A DNA stretch of 5,835 nt from Methanoregula sp. (GCA_026394635.1 JAPKXV010000025.1:1-5835); one strand, 5' to 3'. Shown: positions 1-5,835, counted from the first letter of the stretch. Program-made: numbers and translations. Notes: generated from the sequence alone by a model not told the origin.

Positions 1-8
1 AAAAAAAA
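1..8 (-). terminator. T-tract terminator after ABC permease
   Basis: On the minus strand the permease stop codon TGA (11-9) is followed directly by eight consecutive T residues that reach the window edge. Oligo-T runs in the non-template strand are the main intrinsic termination signal in archaea and need no hairpin. The run may be longer, since the window cuts it. Confidence 0.5.
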
Positions 9-1202
9 TCATTTTTCCTTTAAAAATCCCCAAATCTCTTTCAACGTTGCCCGTTTCCCGTAGGTCAGCATACCCATCCGGAAAATTCTTGCCGCAAGTT
101 TTGTCAGAATACCAATGGAGAGGACAAGAATGGCGAGGCTTAAGACGATCTGGTAGAGAGGCACCCCAGTAAGCGTGAGCCTGACCATGGTAATGAAGGG
201 AGCGGTGTAGGGGAAATACGTCAGGACCTGCATCATGAGGGAATCCGGGTCCTGCATCAGCAGCTGGAGGAAGACAAGCGGGAAGACTGCAAACAGGGAA
301 AAGATCGCTGAAACCTGCTGTGCCTCCCGTAATGATGGTGTAAGGGAAGCGGCGCAGGCGATAGAAACGGAAAAGAGGAAATACCCGAGGATGAAGTAGA
401 GGACTGCGGCCAACAAAAGCCAGGTAATCTCTATCCCGGCAAACAGGGAGGCAAATGGACTTATCGCGATCACAATAAGACCGATCCCCGCCCAGACCAT
501 GATCTGAACGAGGCTGACCGCCCCGTAACCCAGGATCTTTCCCGCCAGCAGTTGCTCGGCAGAGCAGTGGGAGAGCAGGAACTCGCCCCGCCGGCTCTCC
601 TTCTCTTCACCGATCCCCTGCATCAAGTAGCCGGACGAGGTGAGAATGCTGATTGCCAGGATCATGGCGAGGACAAATGGCAGTATGAAACCCATAATCT
701 CGTGATCGCCTTTTACATTACCAGTGGCGTCAAGGACAATGACATCGGGTTTTTCCGGTTCCAGGATCCTCTGTGCGATCGCATCAGGCACATTCCCGTA
801 CCTGATGAGATTTTTCTTCATGAATTCCTGTGCGGACTGCATTGATCCTGTCGACCCGACGAGAGAGGTATCCATCGTATAGATCGTGAGTGTGCCGGTC
901 CGGAGGTAGTCTTGCGGGACGATTAAAAGACCGCTAATCTCTTTTTTGAGCAGTGCCGCTTTGCCGGAGTCCACGTCAGGATAGGAGATATAACCGGAAG
1001 AGGCTTGTAAAACACCGGCTCCATCGACAAACCCGATCGTCTGGTTATCAGAATGCGTGCCAAAACCCGCACCGGAATAGAACGACAGCCCGATGATCAG
1101 GAGCATCAGCGCGGGGAGACCGAGCGTGCCAAAGATGAAACCCTTGCGCCGGATGGTCTTGGTGAACTCAAATTTTGCAACCACGAGAGCTTTTGTGGTC
1201 AT
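9..1202 (-). CDS. ABC-2 type transporter permease, NatB/YhaP-like
   Basis: This is the membrane half of an ABC exporter, 397 aa, partner of the ATPase just upstream. It has one membrane segment at about 22-43, a large extracytoplasmic domain at about 44-168, then five more segments (about 169-190, 222-247, 257-285, 297-318, 348-370). Family marks are the GEEKESRRGEFLL coupling-helix region (198-210), the FPYTAPF motif (330-336) and the C-terminal RMGMLTYGKRATLKEIW stretch, as in NatB/YhaP (COG1668). I chose ATG at 1202, not the in-frame GTG at 1211. It overlaps the ATPase stop as ATGA and has GAGGTG (1216-1211) 8 nt upstream, and the GTG lies inside that Shine-Dalgarno sequence. The substrate cannot be read from sequence. 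NatAB exports sodium, but other relatives have unknown cargo. Confidence 0.93.
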   Translation of the reverse strand: MTTKALVVAKFEFTKTIRRKGFIFGTLGLPALMLLIIGLSFYSGAGFGTHSDNQTIGFVDGAGVLQASSGYISYPDVDSGKAALLKKEISGLLIVPQDYLRTGTLTIYTMDTSLVGSTGSMQSAQEFMKKNLIRYGNVPDAIAQRILEPEKPDVIVLDATGNVKGDHEIMGFILPFVLAMILAISILTSSGYLMQGIGEEKESRRGEFLLSHCSAEQLLAGKILGYGAVSLVQIMVWAGIGLIVIAISPFASLFAGIEITWLLLAAVLYFILGYFLFSVSIACAASLTPSLREAQQVSAIFSLFAVFPLVFLQLLMQDPDSLMMQVLTYFPYTAPFITMVRLTLTGVPLYQIVLSLAILVLSIGILTKLAARIFRMGMLTYGKRATLKEIWGFLKEK

Positions 1203-2101
1203 TTTCTGCACACCTCGATGAAGATTTCGTTCATGGAGCGTTGTTTTACCTCGAATTTCCGGATTGTCACGTGGTTAACAAGTTCCTTAAGGATGCTCTG
1301 GGTGTTGGCATCCTTTTCCACGATCAATTCCGCATAATTGCCGTAGTCGTTGATGCCCAGCACGTTATCAAGATGTGGTAACTTACCCTCGTAATGGACC
1401 ACGATCGACAGCCCGAACTGCTGCTTGATCTCGTCAAGCCTGCCGTAGAGCACGGTCTTGCCGGCATTGAGCATGAGGATCCGGTCGCACATCCGCTCCA
1501 CCTCGTCCATCTGGTGCGTGCTCATGATGAGCGTTGTACCCCTGCTGCTTAGATCCAAAAGGATATCCTTGATCGCTTTGATGTTCAGGGGATCGAGCCC
1601 GGAGAACGGCTCGTCAAGGATGAGAATGTCTGGCTCGTGGATGATGGACAGGATGAACTGGAGTCTCCGGTGCATGCCCTTGCTCAGTTCCTGGACTTTC
1701 TTGTTTTTATACTCGTTCAGGTCCAGTTTTTTCAGCCAGTCATCCATCTTCCGGTCAATTTCATCCGTGTGTTTGAGTTCTGCAAAAAACCGGATGCATT
1801 CCGACACAAGGATCTCCTTGTCCAGGCTTCCCTCTTCCGGCAGGTAGCCGATCGATTCCTTGATGTCGTCCGAGAATCTCCTGCCGAACAATGTGACCGC
1901 TCCGGCATCTGGTCGGAAGATGTCGATGATAGTCCGGATAAGGGTGGTCTTTCCCGCCCCGTTTGGGCCTAAAAGACCAAATATCTCGCCTTTATTTATG
2001 TCAAAGGTGATACCGTCAAGGATTTTTCTGCTGTCGAATGTTTTTACGAGTTTTTCTACGTGCAGGATGGTTTTTTCGGGTTCATGGTCTGGATCGGTCA
2101 T
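1199..2101 (-). CDS. ABC transporter ATP-binding protein, NatA/YhaQ-like
   Basis: This is the ATPase that powers the adjacent permease, 300 aa and cytoplasmic. Walker A is GPNGAGKT (45-52), the signature is LSKGM (139-143), Walker B is DILILDE (158-164) with catalytic Glu164, the D-loop follows at SGLD, and the switch His is H196 in STHQMDEVE. The Q-loop reads GYLPEE (85-90), with Glu where most ABC ATPases have Gln. As I recall, this is usual in the COG4152 branch. After about residue 225 there is a C-terminal extension ending in SMNEIFIEV, typical of the DUF4162 domain of that branch. I preferred ATG 2101 over TTG 2119 because TTG has no Shine-Dalgarno sequence. The ATG itself has only a weak GGAG 12 nt upstream. 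The gene is first in its operon and couples to the permease by ATGA. Confidence 0.95.
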   Translation of the reverse strand: MTDPDHEPEKTILHVEKLVKTFDSRKILDGITFDINKGEIFGLLGPNGAGKTTLIRTIIDIFRPDAGAVTLFGRRFSDDIKESIGYLPEEGSLDKEILVSECIRFFAELKHTDEIDRKMDDWLKKLDLNEYKNKKVQELSKGMHRRLQFILSIIHEPDILILDEPFSGLDPLNIKAIKDILLDLSSRGTTLIMSTHQMDEVERMCDRILMLNAGKTVLYGRLDEIKQQFGLSIVVHYEGKLPHLDNVLGINDYGNYAELIVEKDANTQSILKELVNHVTIRKFEVKQRSMNEIFIEVCRK

Positions 2102-2146
2102 TTTCGTGCAGTGCTCCAATTGGAAGGTTTTGTGACGAAGCGGTGC

Positions 2147-2159
2147 ATTTAAAAAAAAA
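2147..2159 (-). promoter_or_regulatory. TATA-like box upstream of ABC operon
   Basis: The minus strand reads a run of nine T followed by AAAT about 46-58 nt upstream of the ATPase ATG. An archaeal TATA box about 25 nt before the start of transcription would give a leader of roughly 20-30 nt here. The call rests on base composition and spacing only. Other AT-rich boxes (GAATATAA and AGATATAC near 2230-2245) could serve instead or in addition. Confidence 0.35.
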
Positions 2160-2180
2160 CAGAGATATGTCCGGGGAAGG

Positions 2181-2222
2181 TCAAACGGTCTCTACAATAA
2201 TGATGGATATCTTGTGCATCAT
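2181..2222 (-). CDS. Possible 13-aa leader ORF upstream of ABC operon
   Basis: A tiny ORF encodes MMHKISIIIVETV and stops with TGA. Its start has a strong Shine-Dalgarno sequence, AGAGGAG at 2238-2232, 9 nt before the first ATG. That is better than the site of the downstream ATPase gene, which lies 79 nt beyond the ORF stop. No other gene claims this stretch. It could be a leader peptide or small protein. The sequence is too short to judge by codon use, and the good Shine-Dalgarno match may be chance. It resembles no leader I know. Confidence 0.25.
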   Translation of the reverse strand: MMHKISIIIVETV

Positions 2223-2345
2223 CGTGTATATCTCCTCTTATATTCAGTCCCGAAAAACCTGTCTGGCAGCTGGTCCATTTTTGGGGAGGAAACCATCACC
2301 ATGGGATAATGTTCATTTATGCCCTACCGATGAACAGGATACCAA

Positions 2346-3154
2346 TCATCCCCAGCCTTTCAGTTCATACGACTGGAAGGGATCTATCCCGTCCAGATAT
2401 TTATTGGGGAACTGGTACTGGACCGGCACGGGAACGGCCGGTGCAACCCAGAACATAACCGGGGTACCCTCGCGGAAACTACCAACGTACTTCCGGGCAG
2501 CCGGATAGGTCCCTGCCGGGACGGTAACAGGATCAATGCCTTGATAGGTAAGCGTAATATTCATTTCGCCAAACGGTGTGATGCCCATCTCTCCGGCAGG
2601 CTTGTCCTCCCGGTGATGGTCTCTATAATAATCAGAGAGATCCACAACAGGTTTCCCTCTCCCTTTAATGATCTCGGTCAATGTTCCACCGAGAAATGTG
2701 TACGTGGATGCATCATAATACAGATCAGTGACAGTAATTTGCCCATCCCTTGTATGTGTGAGTGTATCGCCGATCCATTCCGAATAATCGCCAGTATTAG
2801 TGATTTTATACTGAAGTACCGGAGTGCCCATATAATTGCCCGTTGACAGTTCAGTCTTAATTTTATACTCCCACTGATAGCGAGGATTGGGAGGCATGGT
2901 CACCGTATTATTTTCCCGGTATTCCACCCAGCGGTAATCCCCGCCAAAAACCTTTACCGGATTCTCCGTCGTTGTAACCGGGACTGTCGTAACCGTTTTA
3001 GAATGGTTGTTGCTGCGGGTGTGCCTGTCGTTTTTATCGTGACATGCGGGCTCGTGACTGAAGGCTCCTGCTGCTCGGGATCGGAACATCCGGCAAATGA
3101 TACCGCAAGCACGAACAGGAGAATCGCGATACTGCCAGTAGCTGAAAATTTCAT
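2346..3154 (-). CDS. Secreted lipoprotein with beta-rich domain, apparent frameshift
   Basis: The gene starts at ATG 3154 with GGGGAGAGG (3166-3158) just upstream. The first frame encodes a lysine-poor signal peptide (MKFSATG, then a hydrophobic core) and a lipobox FAGC with Cys23. A Thr/Pro-rich linker follows to about residue 53. That frame would stop at 2954-2956, giving only 66 aa. The rest continues in the -1 frame: more Thr-rich linker (TVTTVPVTTTENP), then about 200 residues rich in beta-strand patterns, with VTVPAGTY near 210-217 and a C-terminus SYELKGWG. Adding one base at the A4 run (2996-2999 on the plus strand) rejoins both parts into 269 aa. The second frame is also open upstream to a GTG at 3206, but that 5' part has no signal peptide and matches nothing. 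The protein is probably anchored outside the membrane. Its function is unknown, though the VPAGT element recalls DUF3108-like beta proteins. Confidence 0.75.
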
Positions 3155-3170
3155 TGTCCTCTCCCCGGCG

Positions 3171-3179
3171 ATTATAAAG
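3171..3179 (-). promoter_or_regulatory. TATA-like box upstream of lipoprotein gene
   Basis: The minus strand reads CTTTATAAT, a fair match to archaeal TATA boxes. It is centred only about 21 nt before the ATG, so transcription from it would start near or within the start codon and bypass the clear Shine-Dalgarno sequence. Either the box is accidental or the true one lies further up, for example CATAAACG near 3208-3215. Confidence 0.25.
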
Positions 3180-3215
3180 AGCAATATCCGGAATTTGTGG
3201 CGTCACCGGCGTTTA

Positions 3216-3236
3216 TGACCGGGAGGATTACGGTCA
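3216..3236. promoter_or_regulatory. Inverted repeat upstream of lipoprotein gene (possible operator)
   Basis: Two perfect 6-bp arms, TGACCG (3216-3221) and CGGTCA (3231-3236), flank a 9-nt spacer. The dyad lies between the end of the membrane-protein operon and the lipoprotein gene, 62 nt upstream of the lipoprotein ATG. The arm-to-arm distance suits a dimeric regulator on adjacent helical turns. It is equally compatible with a small RNA hairpin at the 3' end of the upstream operon, though no T-run follows. A chance occurrence cannot be excluded. Confidence 0.25.
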
Positions 3237-3283
3237 GTTCGCGCCTTTTCGCCCGACTCCAGCCAAGATGCCTCCGGAAGACT

Positions 3284-3898
3284 TCAGCGATCTGCATAGC
3301 CGGAACGCCTCACCCCGGTAAACGAACGAGATTTCCTGTCGAACATCAGGCTGCACCCTAACCTCTGCTCCCACAGCACGATCAGCGTGAACACGTACCA
3401 CGGAACGAAGGCGAATCCCGTGACAAACGCGGGGAACGCCAGCGCTCCTGCGAACTGGATGATCGCGAACGCTGCCATGAAGAGGAGAACGACACCAGTC
3501 GGTATTGCACCGGCAATAAAGAACGAAATGACATATTCACCCGGCCCGGTCTCCAGCGTCTTCCCTTTCTCCAACATTTCGAAGCTGTTCCAGAGCCACC
3601 GCCCGAAAAAGGCAAAGATCCCCAGTCCTGCAATTATTCCGGAGTACATCATCAGCCTCGTGAGATAGTCCGTCTGGAAAAACGCCACGAACGGTATGGC
3701 GGCAAGAGTGGAAAAAACCGCGAGGATGAGCACCTGGTACCTGTACCGCTGCAGCCTTCCGGTGCGTGCCGGCTCTCCGGTTCCTTGCGACGGAACGTCT
3801 TCGGCGAAAATATCATTCGGTACCGGCGACTGCCTCGGGAGTGCGCGAGCCTGCGGGCACCAGCCGAGGTAATACCTGATTGTCTGTGCAAGCTGCAT
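3284..3898 (-). CDS. LGWCP-module membrane protein, DUF1673-like (third gene of operon)
   Basis: A 204-aa membrane protein of unknown function. The N-terminus reads MQLAQTIRYYLGWCPQARALP, with the LGWCP motif at 11-15. A soluble linker runs to about residue 50, and four membrane segments follow (about 54-74, 82-102, 121-147, 150-176). A short basic tail is probably cytoplasmic. I place the start at ATG 3898. It lies one nucleotide after the stop of the upstream gene, has GGGAG about 9 nt before it, and puts LGWCP at the same distance from the N-terminus as in the two sister proteins. The longer reading from ATG 3961 would overlap the upstream gene by 62 nt and adds an unrelated 21-residue leader. 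The family name is from recall of the motif and overall shape. Confidence 0.85.
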   Translation of the reverse strand: MQLAQTIRYYLGWCPQARALPRQSPVPNDIFAEDVPSQGTGEPARTGRLQRYRYQVLILAVFSTLAAIPFVAFFQTDYLTRLMMYSGIIAGLGIFAFFGRWLWNSFEMLEKGKTLETGPGEYVISFFIAGAIPTGVVLLFMAAFAIIQFAGALAFPAFVTGFAFVPWYVFTLIVLWEQRLGCSLMFDRKSRSFTGVRRSGYADR

Positions 3899-3899
3899 A

Positions 3900-4637
3900 T
3901 CAGGCTGCTCCCATGCGCCACCTGGACAGCATATCAGATATCGTTCCCGGATCATCGACATACAATCCGACGATTTTTTTGTTATTCGTGCATATCGCCA
4001 CTACTTCGGCACGGTGTGATCGGACATGCGCGTGATAGAACAACATCCCGAAAAATACGATAATGGACAGAGTGTACAATATGAAAACTGGTAAGGAAAC
4101 CCGGTCCATAACCCGGGAAATGAACTGTGAGTCCTCCCTGAAAAGAACCAATGAGATAACCGAAACGAAAAAGATCGCTGTCGCCCCACGGAAAAGCCAC
4201 CGGCGCGAATGGTGGATATTTTTCCGGACCTCAATGAGTGTTACTGTCTCTTTTGCGATGACGATCGGCCGGGAGAATAGCCGCCGGACGGTGATGGCAT
4301 CAGGTTTTTTAATATCCCAATAAATCATCCGCAGGGCAACACCAAGGATGAAGATACTCAGCAGCAACATTCCAAGGGAAGACAAGTTTCCGACAAAGCC
4401 GTATCTCATGAAGGCGAACAATCCCGCTATTGTACCTGCGAGAATAATAGTAAAGACGGGTACCGACATTCCGGTCGAACCATAATCTATGATCACGTCC
4501 TGGATCGTAAACCCGCCTTCTCCCAATGGTATCGACGACACGGGATATTCTGCCTTAAATGTTCCGGAACGTAGCGCCGTCATCCTGTCGGGACACCAGC
4601 CCAGCCATCCCCGGATCACCTCAGAAACATGGATCAT
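3900..4637 (-). CDS. LGWCP-module membrane protein, DUF1673-like (second gene of operon)
   Basis: A 245-aa membrane protein of unknown function. LGWCP sits at 12-16, followed by a linker to about 57. Four membrane segments are arranged as two hairpins (about 58-78 with 86-107, and 148-166 with 182-203). Between the hairpins lies a soluble part at about 110-147 (ITVRRLFSRPIVIAKETVTLIEVRKN). After the last segment comes another, with CTNNKKIVGLYVDDPGTISDML near 216-237. These two pieces resemble strand patterns of bacterial PH-like domains, which is inference only. The start ATG 4637 overlaps the stop of the preceding gene as ATGA and has CGGAG 8 nt upstream. The third gene starts one nucleotide after this stop, so all three are likely made together. 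Confidence 0.88.
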   Translation of the reverse strand: MIHVSEVIRGWLGWCPDRMTALRSGTFKAEYPVSSIPLGEGGFTIQDVIIDYGSTGMSVPVFTIILAGTIAGLFAFMRYGFVGNLSSLGMLLLSIFILGVALRMIYWDIKKPDAITVRRLFSRPIVIAKETVTLIEVRKNIHHSRRWLFRGATAIFFVSVISLVLFREDSQFISRVMDRVSLPVFILYTLSIIVFFGMLFYHAHVRSHRAEVVAICTNNKKIVGLYVDDPGTISDMLSRWRMGAA

Positions 4638-5737
4638 GAGATAGTCTCCGGTTTTTCCAGGTTCTCTTCAGGAACGCCGGATATCCCATCCCTCTTTCCG
4701 GTACAGGAGAGATACGAAATCGCAACACCCGCTGCAGTAAAACCTGCTGCCAGCAGGACAGAACAGGCAAGGATGAACCCAAAATAGACTGCCATCATCA
4801 GCGGATGTCCCTGGTGGGGAGCCTCATAACCCGGCTGGAGCATCGGGAGTAACTGACCTGTCATATGTGCTGCAACAGCGACAATAAGGACGATTGTCCC
4901 ATACACAAGGATGCAACCCAGCATCTGACGCCAGGTTCTCTGTATAAATGGTATCGATCCGGCAAGGGCAGGGGTCATCCCCTTCTTTTTCAGGACGATG
5001 ATTGGGACAAGACATAGTGCGGCGAGGAACAGGATGATGTTGATGAACAGAAGTGTGAACGAGGAATAGAGCACCGAAACGTCCCCATACGGGAAATAGG
5101 CATCTGGAATCCAGAAGAAGGCGTTCATGATCTCAGCTACGATATTGTGGAGAAAATACCAGATCCCGACGATTAAGTCAAATCCGAGGGTCGCGATGAA
5201 TGCCATTGCAATGGACAAGACTGCAAGCGGAGCGGCATGGGCGTTGACCCTGAAAAATCCCTCACGGATCGTGACCGGTGCATTTACCCCGTTCTCATTC
5301 CGTTGCAGGACCAAGTCTGACAGCAGGAGGTTGAAACAGGACAGGCAGATCAGCTCAACCAAGAAGAGCCATGGGTTAAAATCTATGGATAAGTCGCCGA
5401 ATAGAATAGGAGTGACAAAGGGGAGGGTTTGGTCATAATATTGGCGATCCCAAAGATTTCCCACGATTAAAAGGAAAATCGCGAGTACGAGAAGGAGCGA
5501 GAAGCGGAGCAGATACCGGTTCCGGAGTATCGTCTTGAAGCTGTCTGTAGCAATGCTGATCCCGTCCCGGATCCGGCCGGAACTACCTGCGGATCCACGG
5601 CTATCAGGTTGGACAGGATGAATCGTTTCAGGCGGGACCTTGAGAACCGCCGGTGCAGTGCGCAAGGCAGGTGCGTTCGGGCACCAACCGAGATAGTTCT
5701 CAAGAGTCTCATGCAGGCGAGAACTGCCGGGAATCAT
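4634..5737 (-). CDS. Six-segment membrane protein with N-terminal LGWCP module (first gene of operon)
   Basis: A 367-aa membrane protein of unknown function. LGWCP lies at 16-20 (ENYLGWCPNAPALRTAP), then a Pro/Ser/Gly-rich linker to about residue 60. About six membrane segments follow (77-93, 122-144, 169-195, 226-250, 272-292, 314-344) and a charged C-terminal tail. The body, with a pattern like SIATDSFKTILRNRYLLRFS before segment 1 and IPFIQRTWRQMLG before segment 5, recalls the broad archaeal/bacterial class of multi-pass DUF4013-like or GDPD-membrane-domain proteins. It is not alignable by eye to the two sister proteins beyond the N-terminus. I chose ATG 5737, with a G-rich stretch 7 nt upstream, over TTG 5755. 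The choice does not affect the motif. The gene ends in an ATGA overlap with the next one. Confidence 0.85.
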   Translation of the reverse strand: MIPGSSRLHETLENYLGWCPNAPALRTAPAVLKVPPETIHPVQPDSRGSAGSSGRIRDGISIATDSFKTILRNRYLLRFSLLLVLAIFLLIVGNLWDRQYYDQTLPFVTPILFGDLSIDFNPWLFLVELICLSCFNLLLSDLVLQRNENGVNAPVTIREGFFRVNAHAAPLAVLSIAMAFIATLGFDLIVGIWYFLHNIVAEIMNAFFWIPDAYFPYGDVSVLYSSFTLLFINIILFLAALCLVPIIVLKKKGMTPALAGSIPFIQRTWRQMLGCILVYGTIVLIVAVAAHMTGQLLPMLQPGYEAPHQGHPLMMAVYFGFILACSVLLAAGFTAAGVAISYLSCTGKRDGISGVPEENLEKPETIS

Positions 5738-5750
5738 CTTTCTGCCCCCG

Positions 5751-5764
5751 TGCAATATTTTGCA
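5751..5764. promoter_or_regulatory. Short dyad in leader of membrane-protein operon
   Basis: TGCAA (5751-5755) and TTGCA (5760-5764) form a perfect inverted repeat around a 4-nt TATT. It starts 14 nt upstream of the operon's first ATG and lies just downstream of the likely TATA box. A repressor bound here would block transcription, so an operator is possible. The arms are short and AT-rich, so chance is a real alternative. Confidence 0.2.
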
Positions 5765-5784
5765 AATAAATCCGGTATAGTACC
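5763..5784. promoter_or_regulatory. Promoter region, TATA-like boxes for the membrane-protein operon
   Basis: Two AT-rich boxes lie 26-47 nt upstream of the first ATG of the operon. One reads GGATTTATTTG on the minus strand (5765-5775) and the other ACTATACC (5775-5782). The second, with transcription starting about 25 nt on, would give a leader that still includes the G-rich ribosome-binding stretch. The palindrome GGTA-TAG-TACC (5774-5784) covers it. The same boxes could serve a divergent plus-strand gene. Confidence 0.3.
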
Positions 5785-5799
5785 CGTCTTTTCCATAGA

Positions 5800-5835
5800 A
5801 TGGAGGCAGACGAGAAAAATCCCCCCCATCAGCAT
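5800..5835 (+). CDS. Possible start of a divergent gene, cut by window edge
   Basis: ATG at 5800 opens 12 codons (MEADEKNPPHQH) that stay open to the window end. AT-rich boxes at 5764-5771 and 5776-5782 lie about 20-33 nt upstream on this strand, the spacing expected for a leaderless archaeal transcript. There is no Shine-Dalgarno sequence. With so few codons this cannot be told from chance. Confidence 0.2.
   Translation, partial: MEADEKNPPHQH

Larger units (their letters stand above)
2102..2345. other. Intergenic region between lipoprotein gene and ABC operon
   Basis: This 244-nt non-coding stretch separates two minus-strand units. I see the TATA-like box at 2147-2159, the 13-codon ORF at 2181-2222 and a weak dyad ATGATG/CATCAT (2200-2205 and 2217-2222) with an 11-nt spacer. 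There is also a T5 run on the minus strand near 2254-2258 that could help terminate the lipoprotein transcript. I found no strong hairpin, tRNA or recognisable riboswitch. Confidence 0.5.

Noticed and set aside
1458..1972. Two overlapping plus-strand ORFs of 129 and 111 codons.
   Set aside because: They lie antisense to the conserved ATPase core, and their Ser/Arg/Phe-rich composition is what reverse reading of such a gene gives.
2200..2222. Inverted repeat ATGATG-N11-CATCAT as an operator.
   Set aside because: The arms are low in complexity, and one arm is simply the ATG-ATG start of the small ORF. There is not enough support for a separate site.
2038..2508. Plus-strand ORF of 156 codons crossing the intergenic region.
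   Set aside because: It runs antisense across the start of the ATPase gene and the end of the lipoprotein gene. It has no family features and no ribosome site I could find.
3155..3206. A 286-codon reading of the lipoprotein gene starting at GTG 3206.
   Set aside because: Its first 65 or so residues are Cys/His/Arg-rich with no signal peptide. The other frame carries a textbook lipoprotein signal and a good Shine-Dalgarno sequence over the same bases.
3382..3921. Minus-strand ORFs of 83 and 89 codons and a plus-strand ORF of 93 codons.
   Set aside because: All lie inside the 204-aa membrane protein gene, which has clear membrane segments and the LGWCP motif. They are Arg/Ser-rich shadows.
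3982..4323. Minus-strand ORFs of 72 and 77 codons and a plus-strand ORF of 86 codons.
   Set aside because: They are shadows of the 245-aa membrane protein gene, with no motif or start signal of their own.
5127..5438. Plus-strand ORF of 103 codons.
   Set aside because: It is antisense to membrane segments of the 367-aa protein and has Lys/Arg/Ser-rich composition without a recognisable domain.
1..5835. CRISPR array, insertion sequence, tRNA or rRNA.
   Set aside because: I saw no spaced direct repeats, terminal inverted repeats, transposase motifs or RNA gene patterns. The three similar DNA stretches near 3855, 4590 and 5690 are explained by the shared LGWCP coding sequence.

Overview
This window looks like a piece of an archaeal chromosome, most likely a methanogen of the Methanomicrobiales/Methanoregula kind. 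The reasons are the archaeal-looking AT-rich boxes upstream of genes, the Thr/Pro-rich linker of a secreted lipoprotein, and above all three adjacent membrane proteins with an N-terminal 'LGWCP' signature. I associate that signature with the archaeal DUF1673 family, known mainly from Methanosarcina and relatives. The lineage is inferred from recall, not from a search. All well-supported genes lie on the minus strand, so the window is best read from right to left.

Region 1 (about 5737 down to 3284) is a tight three-gene operon of membrane proteins. It holds a 367-aa protein with about six membrane segments, a 245-aa protein with about four, and a 204-aa protein with about four. The first junction is an ATGA overlap and the second has a 1-nt gap, so translation is almost certainly coupled. 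Each protein begins with about 20 residues carrying L-G-W-C-P, then a soluble linker, then its own membrane domain. The membrane parts differ, so this is a shared N-terminal module on different bodies. The function is unknown.

Region 2 (3283-2346) is a single lipoprotein gene behind its own leader. A clear lipoprotein signal peptide and Thr-rich linker are read in one frame. The folded beta-rich domain continues in the -1 frame. The switch falls close to an A4 run at about 2996-2999, so the gene is frameshifted, either by mutation, by sequence error or by recoding.

Region 3 (2345-2102) is a 244-nt intergenic stretch. It holds a TATA-like box for the ABC operon and a possible 13-codon leader ORF with a strong Shine-Dalgarno sequence.

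Region 4 (2101-9) is a two-gene ABC exporter of the NatAB/YhaQP type. The ATPase comes first and is coupled by ATGA to the permease. An eight-T run follows directly after the permease stop and probably ends transcription.

The right edge (5738-5835) is a promoter region with short dyads. It may also hold the first 12 codons of a divergent plus-strand gene. Nothing in the window looks like a mobile element, CRISPR array, tRNA or rRNA.
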